This document shows, piece after piece, positions 51,873-60,531 of a stretch of DNA of 64,000 bases. Under the pieces are notes generated by a model. That model ran no database searches. It saw only the letters and a list, made by a program, of their open reading frames with translations, and was not told the DNA's origin. Location of the stretch: contig OY760067.1 in NCBI GenBank assembly GCA_963662985.1, forward strand, positions 2,170,001 through 2,234,000, given 5' to 3'. Each line of letters starts with the position of its first letter. The first letter of the stretch is position 1. A program made the position numbers and the translations under genes. Source of the stretch: G963662985 sp963662985 (lineage in GTDB: Bacteria; Chloroflexota; Anaerolineae; Anaerolineales; UBA11579).

Positions 51873-53030
51873 TCAATAAAGGAACATTGGTTTCCCACGG
51901 GCATTGCGGATCTTCGGTCGATATTTTTCGATATCGTAGAGAGCGTCCACGTCCACGTTTCGAGTGCCTTTTCCTGGGGTGTCTGCGGGTACGTAGGTGT
52001 AAAGACCGTCTTGTAATGAGACCATGTGACCGTAGTTTCCGCGGTTGATCAAATCCATTGCCATATTAGCAAAAGTGTTGGTAACCATTAGGTCTAAGGA
52101 ATCGGGGGTACCAGAGCGCATTAAATAAGCAAGTTGTTGATAAATAATGTTCACGCCAGTGATTTCTTTGACCTTTTGAGCGGTATATTGACCAATGCCG
52201 CCAAGTTTTTTATGTCCGAAAGCATCTTCTTCACCAAATTCGTGAATGTCGCCATCTTCCATAAAAGCACCTTCAGAGATCACACACATGGCGTAGTTAG
52301 AAGGGTTTTGATTGCGATCTGATTTGAGTAAGTCAGAAAGGTGATGGACATTGAAAGGAACTTCAGGGATAATCGTGCGATCTGCATAAGCAAGATAGCC
52401 AGTGACTAAAGCTGTGGAACCAGAGTTACGACCAAATAATTCAATAATAGCAATTCGTTCGTGAGAGCCTGTGGAGGTACGTAATTGGTGCACAAAGCCC
52501 ACTGAACGGGTGATGGAAGTGGAGAAGCCTAAACAATAATCTGTGCCATAGACATCATTATCCATTGTTTTGGGGATTGAAACGATGGGGAAGTTTTCTT
52601 CGTGTAAACGAGCACCATAGCCCAAAGTGTCATCGCCGCCAATTGGAATGAGCACATCGATGTTGAGATGATCGAGAACTTTTAGCACATGACTTGTACA
52701 GTCTAAGTTACCTTGTTCGTTCTTTACAAAATCTTTTGCATCGAGAAAATCGGGTAAATCGACATCTCGCACATTTTGAGGATTTGTGCGATGGGTGTGT
52801 AGAAATGTCCCACCTGTACGGTCGATTGTACGAGTGTTAAGTTTGTCAAGATTGATGGTGTTTTCTTCAATTGTTGATGGTACGTCCAAGTTAATATTCA
52901 ATGGTCCGAACCAGCCACGTTTGAAGCCCACCACTTCATGACCGTCTTCGATTGCGCGATATACAACAGCTTTGACGCATGGGTTCAAGCCTGGTACATC
53001 ACCGCCACCGGTTAAAATACCAATTCTCAT
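51873..53030 (-). CDS. Pyrophosphate-type 6-phosphofructokinase
   Basis: The 385-residue protein is a phosphofructokinase-family enzyme with the residues that mark pyrophosphate use: GGDDT (131-135, Asp at the second position) and K154 in PKTMDND, where ATP enzymes have GGDGS and PGTIDND. The start has LTGGGDVPGLN. TGYLAYADRTIIPEVPFN and RSGTPDSLDLM are as in the clade of larger PPi-PFKs. It converts fructose 6-phosphate reversibly, so it may also run in gluconeogenesis. AAAGGAG lies 8-9 bases before the ATG. It is convergent with the ATP-type pfkA. Confidence 0.92.
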   Translation of the reverse strand: MRIGILTGGGDVPGLNPCVKAVVYRAIEDGHEVVGFKRGWFGPLNINLDVPSTIEENTINLDKLNTRTIDRTGGTFLHTHRTNPQNVRDVDLPDFLDAKDFVKNEQGNLDCTSHVLKVLDHLNIDVLIPIGGDDTLGYGARLHEENFPIVSIPKTMDNDVYGTDYCLGFSTSITRSVGFVHQLRTSTGSHERIAIIELFGRNSGSTALVTGYLAYADRTIIPEVPFNVHHLSDLLKSDRNQNPSNYAMCVISEGAFMEDGDIHEFGEEDAFGHKKLGGIGQYTAQKVKEITGVNIIYQQLAYLMRSGTPDSLDLMVTNTFANMAMDLINRGNYGHMVSLQDGLYTYVPADTPGKGTRNVDVDALYDIEKYRPKIRNARGKPMFLY

Positions 53031-53173
53031 GATAAATTCTCCTTTTATTTAGAATGCAGATGTAATCTGCGGTGTTTTTAATGAGCACGCTACTATTATT
53101 ATATAGGAATTTTTAACCAATGTCTAAACAAGTTTGTGAGTTTTTTCTTAACAATTTTATAACATTCTTTCGT

Positions 53174-53179
53174 TATAAT
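53174..53179 (+). promoter_or_regulatory. -10 box of the diguanylate cyclase gene
   Basis: TATAAT lies 25 bases before the ATG at 53204, making a start at the ATG at 53120 unlikely. TAGGGA serves as ribosome binding site with a 7-base gap. Confidence 0.45.
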
Positions 53180-53203
53180 AATTTCGGAGCTAGGGAAATC
53201 TTT

Positions 53204-54766
53204 ATGACAGTATCACAATTATTTTTATCTTTTCATATTTTAATTTTTGTTGGGTTTTTGATTAATGTTTTTTTTCTTTTTAGGAAATTAAAACTTGTCT
53301 CGCAATATAAAACTGTACGGTATTATTTTGTTTTGTTATTGATCTTAGGAATACAATTATTGTTACTAATTCTTTTGATCTATACAAAAGATGCATCGCT
53401 AAATTCATTTTTATTTAGCTTATATTTCTTTCTATTTTTTCTTCTTACTTATTATGGTTTTAGGTTTACAAGTTATTTTTCTCGAGGATTTCCAAAGACA
53501 AATAAGGTGGTTTTTGTAAGTTTTTCAATATTTTATTTTTTACTCGCATTTTTGAGCACCTTTTTTTGCCGAGAAGCACTTGTTGATCTTCATTTGCAAC
53601 TTCCTATCTATGAAAACTTTCAACAAGTTCAAATCTCCTATCACCCGTTAGCAGCAATAAGCTTGTTTTTCCCATCTATTTTGTTGATCGGTTCTTCAAC
53701 AATCATAATGGTACAATTTTTGGAAGCGGGAAGAAAATTCCAAAAATTTGCTTTAATGATTATTATTCCTTATATTTTTTATGCAGTGATTACAATTTTA
53801 GTATTTATCGGAAAAGTGCCAGAACTTTTTATGGCATCTTTTTTTGCTTCAATCACCACATTGATCTTGGGGTATGCAGTTTTTATTCATGAAAAAATCT
53901 ACACAATTGCGCCAATTTCTCGCATTGATATGATGGATTATGCTGATTTTGGGTTTATTGTTTTAGATCAATTTGGATATATTGTGGATATTAATCCTAA
54001 AGCAAGAAGAATCCTAAAGTATTATGAAACAATGAGCTATCGTCATATAGTAGAAGTTTTTGATCAATGGAATCGAGTTGCCAGTTTATTTAAACTTGGT
54101 CATGAAAAAGTGAATATATTTTTCCCCACAGAATTTGAAGAACGTGAAGCGTATTTTCAATTAAAAGTTTATAAAAATGGAACATCTGGTATGGTTTGTT
54201 TGATTTCTGATGTAAGTGATTTTAAGGATTTGATGGATCATTTGCAATATTTAGCCTACCATGACAAACTTACTGGGCTTGCAAACCGAGCAATGTTTGA
54301 ACAAGGTTTTGAAGTTTTACGTAAAAAAGCAATTCAGAATAATAAAAATATCGCTTTGATGATGATTGATATGCATGGTTTGAAAAAGATTAATGACCAA
54401 TATGGACATGATAAGGGTGATGCGGTAATTAAAGTATTTGCTACTTATTTAGAAGCTGAACTGCCTGATGATGTGATTTTGGCTCGTTTGAGCGGTGATG
54501 AGTTTGTTGCCGCTTTTTATGACAAAAATAATGAAGAATTAAGAAAAATTGGAGATTCGTTAATTAAAAAATTACTTCAAGATTCTTCAAGCGAATATAA
54601 CGAAATAATGATCAATTGCTCAATCGGGATTTCGTGTTGTTATAACGTGAAAGATGTAAAGTTACGAAGTGTTTTGATGAAACGTGCTGATACGGCACTT
54701 TATGCTGCGAAAAAATCAGATGAACATAAGATCATTGTTTGGGATGATAATTCGGCGTTTAAATAA
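53204..54766 (+). CDS. Membrane diguanylate cyclase (7TM-PAS-GGDEF)
   Basis: The 520-residue protein has about seven N-terminal membrane helices (residues 5-230), then a PAS-like region (MDYADFGFIVLDQFGYIVDINPKARRIL), then a GGDEF domain. The start of that domain is HDKLTGLANRAMFEQ and the catalytic signature is RLSGDEF, a GGDEF variant with Ser in place of the first Gly, often still active. It would make cyclic di-GMP from GTP. No EAL domain or RxxD inhibitory site is seen. The start at 53204 has TAGGGA and TATAAT upstream. It would link an unknown membrane signal to c-di-GMP. Confidence 0.88.
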   Translation: MTVSQLFLSFHILIFVGFLINVFFLFRKLKLVSQYKTVRYYFVLLLILGIQLLLLILLIYTKDASLNSFLFSLYFFLFFLLTYYGFRFTSYFSRGFPKTNKVVFVSFSIFYFLLAFLSTFFCREALVDLHLQLPIYENFQQVQISYHPLAAISLFFPSILLIGSSTIIMVQFLEAGRKFQKFALMIIIPYIFYAVITILVFIGKVPELFMASFFASITTLILGYAVFIHEKIYTIAPISRIDMMDYADFGFIVLDQFGYIVDINPKARRILKYYETMSYRHIVEVFDQWNRVASLFKLGHEKVNIFFPTEFEEREAYFQLKVYKNGTSGMVCLISDVSDFKDLMDHLQYLAYHDKLTGLANRAMFEQGFEVLRKKAIQNNKNIALMMIDMHGLKKINDQYGHDKGDAVIKVFATYLEAELPDDVILARLSGDEFVAAFYDKNNEELRKIGDSLIKKLLQDSSSEYNEIMINCSIGISCCYNVKDVKLRSVLMKRADTALYAAKKSDEHKIIVWDDNSAFK

Positions 54767-54780
54767 TGATGTAAAAATAT

Positions 54781-54811
54781 AAAAAAAGAGCTTTTGAAAA
54801 GCTCTTTTTTT
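54781..54811. terminator. Bidirectional terminator
   Basis: A 13-bp A/T-rich stem around AAGAGCTT/AAGCTCTT, with long A and T tracts on either side. It lies between the diguanylate cyclase gene and the convergent aminotransferase gene. Confidence 0.85.
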
Positions 54812-54815
54812 TGTA

Positions 54816-56036
54816 TTAGATTTGTTCTTTGATGATCTTTGCCAAGCGATGGATTCCTTCAATTATGTTTTCTTCACTTGCATTTGAATAGTTTAGGCGT
54901 AAAGTGTTGCTGCCTTTTCCATTTGTGAAGAATGGAGCACCGGGTACAAAGGCAACTTTTTCTTTCTCTACTGCGATTGGCAATAATGGAGTGGTGTCAA
55001 TTCCTTCAGGAAGAGTAACCCATAAGAATAAACCACCTTCTGGATTTGTCCATTTGGCGCCTTCTGGGAAGGTTTTTTCAATTTCTGCCAACATAACATC
55101 TCGTCGTTTTTTATAAATATCAATGATGGTTGGGATATGCTTTTCTAAGATACCAGATTTGGCTAATTCGTAGGTAACATATTGATTGATGGTTGAACAT
55201 TGCAAATCAGCGCCTTGTTTGGCGATCACTAATTTTTCAATCACAGCTTTCGGTGCTACTGCCCAAGCGATGCGCAGACCGGGGGCGAGAATCTTGGAGA
55301 ATGTACTTGTGTATATGAAGTTTCCGAGATCACAGTGATCGTTATTGTTCATATCAAAATCTAGTTTGAAGAGAGATGTTTCTTTTTCACCACTATAACG
55401 GAGATAGCCATATGGGTTATCTTCAAGCGCGACGACATTGTTATTTTGCACTAAATCAACAAACTTTTTTCTGCGATCAAGAGAATAGGTGATGCCTGTT
55501 GGGTTTTGGAAGGTGGGGATGGTGTAGATAAATTTTGGATTTTCTTTTAATCCAGCTTCTACCTCTTCGATATTAATGCCTTCGTCATCCAAAGTCACCG
55601 AGATAAATTCGGCTTGATAGGCTTTCCAAGATTGAAGCGCACCTAAAAATGTAGGAGCTTCGACCATGATCTTATCACCGGGATCAATCGTCACACGCCC
55701 TAAAAGATCCATTAATTGCTGAGAACCATGGGTGATGATGATATTATCTGCACAAATTGGAGCACCAAGCTGTTTGCTAGTGAATTCAGCCAACCATTCT
55801 CTTAAGGGGGCATATCCTTCAGTCGTTCCATACTGCACGGATTTTTCACCCTGAGTCTCTAAAACATGGTCATAAGCGTCTTTGATGTCTTGAATGGGGA
55901 ATGCTTCGGGAGAAGGCAAGCCTCCAGCGAAGGAGATGATCCCAGGACGCTGAGACACTTTGAGAAGTTCACGAATCGTGGAACCTTTCATGTGTTGGGT
56001 ACGCTCTGCATACTTATCTGTCCAATTTGTTTGCAT
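54816..56036 (-). CDS. PLP-dependent aminotransferase (LysN/2-aminoadipate type)
   Basis: The 406-residue class I/II aminotransferase resembles 2-aminoadipate transaminase LysN and related enzymes. It shows ISFAGGLPSPEAFP at the start, TFQNPTGITYS, EDNPYGYLRYSG and the PLP lysine in TSTFSKILAPGLRIAW. It has no N-terminal DNA-binding domain, so it is not a MocR regulator. The amino donor and acceptor are unknown; branched-chain, aromatic and 2-aminoadipate are all common. AGGAG lies 8 bases before the ATG. It is followed upstream by the GlyA-GcvT fusion gene on the same strand, with 32 bases between, suggesting one operon. Confidence 0.88.
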   Translation of the reverse strand: MQTNWTDKYAERTQHMKGSTIRELLKVSQRPGIISFAGGLPSPEAFPIQDIKDAYDHVLETQGEKSVQYGTTEGYAPLREWLAEFTSKQLGAPICADNIIITHGSQQLMDLLGRVTIDPGDKIMVEAPTFLGALQSWKAYQAEFISVTLDDEGINIEEVEAGLKENPKFIYTIPTFQNPTGITYSLDRRKKFVDLVQNNNVVALEDNPYGYLRYSGEKETSLFKLDFDMNNNDHCDLGNFIYTSTFSKILAPGLRIAWAVAPKAVIEKLVIAKQGADLQCSTINQYVTYELAKSGILEKHIPTIIDIYKKRRDVMLAEIEKTFPEGAKWTNPEGGLFLWVTLPEGIDTTPLLPIAVEKEKVAFVPGAPFFTNGKGSNTLRLNYSNASEENIIEGIHRLAKIIKEQI

Positions 56037-56068
56037 AAATTTTCTCCTATGTTTTTTTTCTTTCTAAA

Positions 56069-59000
56069 TTATTTTAGCTTTGAAAACCTCGTTAAAATTT
56101 TTGCCATTGTGGGAATAGCGATTTTATCACCTGTGACTAAGTCAGCAGGTGCTTTTGAACTTTTATTGCTTGCGCTTTGGAAAATGTAGACTACTGTTTC
56201 AGGAATGGCATGTTTTAATGTTAAGATGGCTTGCCCGGTCAAAGTGCCAAAACGGTCGATGGCACAAGAGGTGACTTGACCAATTACTTTTCCTTTTTCA
56301 TCTACTACAGGATCACCGGGTTTGGCCATGCGGACGCCTTTATCTTCAAAACGGAATCGAGCAACGACAGATTTTCGTTGTGCTTCTTTTGCTAAGAATG
56401 CGTCTCGGCCAATGAACCAAGGTTTGTAGGTTTTGACATAACTGCGGAAACCTGCATCTGCGACACCAAAATTATTCTCGCCACCCATTTCATGTCCGTA
56501 GAGAGGGAGGCCTGCTTCGGTGCGTAAACTGTCTCTTGCGCCCAAACCAATTGGTTTGACGCCATAGGTTGCACCAACTTCTAAGATCTTGTTCCATAAG
56601 GCAACCGATTGATCAGGATGGACAAATAATTCAAATGACATTTGTTCTCCGGTGTAACCTGTGCGAGAGACAATTAAATCGAACCCACCGACGACTGCTT
56701 CACACAATTGGGTGCGTTCTAATCGACGGATATTCTTTTCTGTTTCCCAATCACAGCCAAGTGCGAGGAGTGTGTCGCGAGAGCGTGGGCCTTGTAAGGC
56801 AATATCGACTCGCATTTCTTCACCCGCTTTGGGATCACGAAGATTACGAAGGATGACATCACGTCCAAATGCTTTTGCCCAAGGGCGTTGATTGTCTACT
56901 CGGACGGTGCCTGCTTTGACAGCATTGAGCCATGCCCAATTTTTGTCATCATTGGAGGCATTCACGACCACTAAATATTTTTCCTCTCCTCGGCGATAGA
57001 CCAAAAGATCATCTAAAACATTGGCGTTATTGTCTAACAAATGAGTGTAACAAGAATCACCGATTCCGAGTAAAGCGATATTGTTGGCGCATACGCTGTT
57101 TAAGAATGCACAAGCATGAGGGCCTTCGGCTTGATAGACGCCCATATGGGACACATCAAATAAACCAGCAGCTTTGCGGGTTGCCATATGTTCTTCATAG
57201 ACAGAGGTGTAGACCACGGGCATTTCCCAGCCAGCAAATGGAACCATGGTGGCACCGAGAGATTTGTGTGTTTCAAACAGAGCGGTTTGGCGAAGAGGGC
57301 TTTCTTTTTCTTCCCAAACAAACTCAGGGAGGGCTTCTTCAGTAGCACTTGTGCTTTCAATGCCGATATAGTATGGTTTGCTATTTTCTTCTGCAGGGAT
57401 TGTTTGATTGATTTCAACAAAATCTGCTTCCATAATCCATACAGGGCCATAAGATTTTTTAAGGACATCTTCATCCAAAGGTAAAAATCCATCAGACAGA
57501 TCTCGTAACCATGCGGCTGCTAGGCCAAATGAGGTTTTGGGGAAGTTGAGTTGGAAAATGTCATTCTCTAATAGGGCAATTTCTGCTTGAATCTTTTCAC
57601 CATTAGCAATTAAATTTGTGGTTTGTTTTTGACCTTGAGAAAGAAGATCAATGTTACTGCTTAAGGCAATGTTCAAAAATTGACGAACATGCTCTCCACC
57701 GATATGTAATGTAGCATGTTCAGAAGTGCTTTGAGCAAGATCATCGAGATAGGAAAAGTGAGGATAGCTTGTTTGAGAAGGTTCAAAATCAATGCCTGCT
57801 TGGGTGGCTAAGGCACGAACACGCATTTTGGCTTCTTCAAAAACTTGGAAATTAACTTTTGCACGTTTGTTGCGGCGAGCAACGGAAGGCATTGCGTAGG
57901 GCTCTGTAGCTTGCAAAAGATCTGCGATGATGTTGGCAAGTTCTACACACTCGGCTTCTTTAAAACCTCGTTGAGTGACCCATGGAGTTCCTAAACGTAC
58001 GCCAGATGGATCTAAGGCGGATTTGTCTCCGGGGATGGTGTTGCGGTTGGTGACGATGCCGGCAAGGTCAAGGATGCGAGCGGCCATGTCACCAGAAAGA
58101 GGGGTGCCATCTTTGCCGACAACGGATTTACAATCGATATTGGTTAAATGAGTTTCTGTACCACCAAATGGAATTTTGAAGCCACGCGCTTCTAATTGAT
58201 TGTTCATGGCGACACAATTTTTGACAACTTGTTTTTGAAGTTGTTTATATTCATCGGTTTTGGCAATCTTGAATGCAGTGGCTAACGCAGCAAAAACATT
58301 TACATGTGGCCCACCTTGTTCGCCGGGGAAGACTGCGCGATCAAGTTTACGGGCAATCAAACGATCTGTGGTGAGAATGATTGCACCACGAGGCCCATTC
58401 AAAGTTTTGTGGGTGGTGGAGGTGACGACATGCGCATAGTCGATAGGATTGGGGTAGATGCCTGCGATGACGAGCCCTGAAACATGAGAGATATCGGCTA
58501 AGAGTTTTGCACCGACTTTGTCTGCGATTTCACGCATACGTTTCCAATCGGCTTGCCAAGGATAAGATGAGAAACCGCCAATAATCATTTTTGGTTTATG
58601 TTCTAAGGCTAAGGCTTCCATGACGTCATAATTAATTTTTTCGGTTTCTGGGTCGATAGAATAATGCACGATATTGTAATTTTTCCCTGAGCGATTGACA
58701 GGGGAGCCATGTGAAAGGTGCCCACCATAGATCAAATCCATACCCATGACGGTGTCGCCATTGTTGACTAAGGCATGGTAAACAGCATTGTTGGCTGGAC
58801 CACCTGAAAGGGCTTGGACATTTACATAAATATCATTGGCATCATATTTTTCAGTGGCATAGGCTTCAGCACAACGTTTTCGAGCTAAGGCTTCAATTAC
58901 ATTGGCATATTCAACACCTTTGTAATAGCGTGGGTCAGAAAAACGATGATTCTCGGCTAAGCGGAGTTTATAGTCTAGGATCTCTTCTTCGCTCATCCAA

Positions 59001-59200
59001 CGGGTATCTTCCGAAGGATATCCTTCTGCGTAAATATTATGCAGGGCAGAAGAAAGCGATTCGCGAACTGCTAGAGGCGAAGTGCTCTCTGAAGGGATTA
59101 GGATTAATTTACGATATTGTCGTTCAGCTTCAAGTGAGGAAAGTTCTGCTACCTTTGGATCAAGGTCTTCTAATGATCCACGAAAAAGAAAATCAGACAT
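56069..59200 (-). CDS. Serine hydroxymethyltransferase fused to GcvT-type aminomethyltransferase
   Basis: The 1043-residue protein has three parts. Residues 1-475 are serine hydroxymethyltransferase, with PLP lysine K265 in STTHKTLNGPRG and the LIPSEST start. Residues 480-630 resemble a degraded GcvT fold: GGEHVRQFLN, LLSQGQKQTTNLIANGEKI and LRDLSDGFLPLDEDV. Residues 635-1043 are a full GcvT aminomethyltransferase, starting LRQTALFETHKSLGA and containing GWEMPVVY, NVLDDLLVY and IGLGARDSLR. The GcvT reaction gives methylene-tetrahydrofolate, which SHMT uses to turn glycine into serine, so fusing them would channel the folate. The ATG at 59200 follows AGAGGTG by 7 bases. P and H proteins of the glycine cleavage system are not in the window. 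An aminotransferase gene follows in the same operon. Confidence 0.93.
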   Translation of the reverse strand: MSDFLFRGSLEDLDPKVAELSSLEAERQYRKLILIPSESTSPLAVRESLSSALHNIYAEGYPSEDTRWMSEEEILDYKLRLAENHRFSDPRYYKGVEYANVIEALARKRCAEAYATEKYDANDIYVNVQALSGGPANNAVYHALVNNGDTVMGMDLIYGGHLSHGSPVNRSGKNYNIVHYSIDPETEKINYDVMEALALEHKPKMIIGGFSSYPWQADWKRMREIADKVGAKLLADISHVSGLVIAGIYPNPIDYAHVVTSTTHKTLNGPRGAIILTTDRLIARKLDRAVFPGEQGGPHVNVFAALATAFKIAKTDEYKQLQKQVVKNCVAMNNQLEARGFKIPFGGTETHLTNIDCKSVVGKDGTPLSGDMAARILDLAGIVTNRNTIPGDKSALDPSGVRLGTPWVTQRGFKEAECVELANIIADLLQATEPYAMPSVARRNKRAKVNFQVFEEAKMRVRALATQAGIDFEPSQTSYPHFSYLDDLAQSTSEHATLHIGGEHVRQFLNIALSSNIDLLSQGQKQTTNLIANGEKIQAEIALLENDIFQLNFPKTSFGLAAAWLRDLSDGFLPLDEDVLKKSYGPVWIMEADFVEINQTIPAEENSKPYYIGIESTSATEEALPEFVWEEKESPLRQTALFETHKSLGATMVPFAGWEMPVVYTSVYEEHMATRKAAGLFDVSHMGVYQAEGPHACAFLNSVCANNIALLGIGDSCYTHLLDNNANVLDDLLVYRRGEEKYLVVVNASNDDKNWAWLNAVKAGTVRVDNQRPWAKAFGRDVILRNLRDPKAGEEMRVDIALQGPRSRDTLLALGCDWETEKNIRRLERTQLCEAVVGGFDLIVSRTGYTGEQMSFELFVHPDQSVALWNKILEVGATYGVKPIGLGARDSLRTEAGLPLYGHEMGGENNFGVADAGFRSYVKTYKPWFIGRDAFLAKEAQRKSVVARFRFEDKGVRMAKPGDPVVDEKGKVIGQVTSCAIDRFGTLTGQAILTLKHAIPETVVYIFQSASNKSSKAPADLVTGDKIAIPTMAKILTRFSKLK

Positions 59201-59313
59201 GAAAAACACCTCTATAAGATAAGATATTTACATTATAAAGGAAATGGAATTAAAAAGAAATGAAGTGTTATTTAATCGTCTGATTAATGGGATAATTTTA
59301 ATCTTCTGATTTT

Positions 59314-59688
59314 CTATTCGATATAGCGATACACTAGCGTCCCTACGTTGGTTGTTTTGCCATCATATACTTGGATGATAAATTCGATTGCTTTTTCATC
59401 ATATCCTAATGCTAAGGATTGTTGCCCTTGGGGAATATTTTCTAATAAAAATGAACCATCTGGATTAATTTTAACAAGATCAGGATACCCTATGATAAAT
59501 GCGACGCCATCTACTAGCGGCTCTCCTTTTTCATTTAATGCATATCCACTTACTTGTCCTCCGTAGATGTAGCGATCAATAAATTTGTTATCGTAGAGAT
59601 ATTTTGAGATAAAGACTATGGCGGTGATTAAGACAGAGAGTAATAAAATTTCTTTTAATTTTAGAGAAGATGATTTTTTATTCTTCAT
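59314..59688 (-). CDS. Membrane-anchored carboxypeptidase-regulatory-like protein
   Basis: The 124-residue protein has a short cytoplasmic start, one membrane helix (about residues 14-31), then a beta-sandwich domain. QVSGYALNEKGEPLVDGVAFIIG and INPDGSFLLENIPQGQQSLALGY are typical for carboxypeptidase regulatory-like (CarboxypepD_reg) domains. Such domains serve as structural or carbohydrate-facing modules on the cell surface. It begins 3 bases after the stop of the pilin-like gene upstream, with AAGGAG inside the pilin's last codons, so the pair is coupled. A role in the same surface structure is inferred. Confidence 0.78.
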   Translation of the reverse strand: MKNKKSSSLKLKEILLLSVLITAIVFISKYLYDNKFIDRYIYGGQVSGYALNEKGEPLVDGVAFIIGYPDLVKINPDGSFLLENIPQGQQSLALGYDEKAIEFIIQVYDGKTTNVGTLVYRYIE

Positions 59689-59691
59689 TGT

Positions 59692-60384
59692 TTATTCTCC
59701 TTGAACGGGATTTACGGAAAAACTGTCAAAAGTAACATCTGTTGTGCTCCAAGTTCGTAACCCGACTGACTTGGTGTTATCAATCCAAGTATCATCATAG
59801 CCTTGGCAAACAATTTCACCATCCACATATGCCGTATATTGACCCCCATTTACAGAGACTTTGATGTCATGATCTGTGTTATACCAGTCAAAATCTGAAA
59901 CATCATTTCTGGCGAAAGGTGCAAATTCATGTCCATTGGCCCATTTTCGAAAGATGAATGATCCACCTGCATACCCAGGATCATATTGAAATGTGTAGCC
60001 ATTGAATGCTTCGGTATCTTCAGCTTTGAAAACAACGCCAAAACCATCACCAGATTTTAAATTTACGTCCCCTAACTCAACTTCATATTCTTTTTGATCA
60101 ATATCTGTGAAGATTTGTCCTTCACCAGCAGATTTTGTATGTAGTTTTCCATCGATGATATCCCATGTGCCATGCACCACATTCCAGTTTGAAAGATCTC
60201 CTTCAAAATCATCAAAGAAATAATAGGATTGACAATTTTTATCTCCAGATAATTTTTCAGAAATTCCACAATAGACATCTTTTATGGTTGTGCCTGTGAG
60301 ACTCATGGCTCCAACTGAAATTAATGAGATTAAAGTCAGAATGAGTCCGTATTCGACTAATCCTTGGCCTTTTTGTTTTAACAT
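59692..60384 (-). CDS. Flp-type pilin fused to a lectin-like domain
   Basis: The 230-residue protein starts as a class IVb (Flp/Fap) prepilin: KQKGQG, then LVEYGLILTLISLISVGAM as the hydrophobic core, with cleavage expected after the Gly. Instead of ending at the usual 50-60 residues it continues with YYFFDDFEGDLSNWNVVHGTWDI and a beta-rich domain to the end (GYTFQYDPGY, VSVNGGQYTAYVDGEIV, SVGLRTWSTTDVTFDSFSV), as in LamG/3-keto-disaccharide hydrolase-like sandwich folds. This suggests pili decorated with a carbohydrate-binding head. The ATG at 60384 has GGAG 6 bases upstream; an earlier ATG lacks one. Assembly genes are not in this window. Confidence 0.85.
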   Translation of the reverse strand: MLKQKGQGLVEYGLILTLISLISVGAMSLTGTTIKDVYCGISEKLSGDKNCQSYYFFDDFEGDLSNWNVVHGTWDIIDGKLHTKSAGEGQIFTDIDQKEYEVELGDVNLKSGDGFGVVFKAEDTEAFNGYTFQYDPGYAGGSFIFRKWANGHEFAPFARNDVSDFDWYNTDHDIKVSVNGGQYTAYVDGEIVCQGYDDTWIDNTKSVGLRTWSTTDVTFDSFSVNPVQGE

Positions 60385-60489
60385 ATCTGTCTCCATAAAA
60401 ATATTTAAATTATGGTTATATTATAGAAATGAATTGCTTTGTTTCTCTTACAATCTTGTAAGCTAATAAAATTGTTAGTATATAAAAAA

Positions 60490-60505
60490 AATGGTAATTA
60501 CCATT
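60490..60505 (-). terminator. Intrinsic terminator of cysK
   Basis: On the minus strand a 6-bp stem AATGGT/ACCATT with loop AATT is followed by six T. It lies 27 bases beyond the cysK stop. Confidence 0.7.
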
Positions 60506-60531
60506 CTTTTTTAGGGGGATTAATAAAGAAA

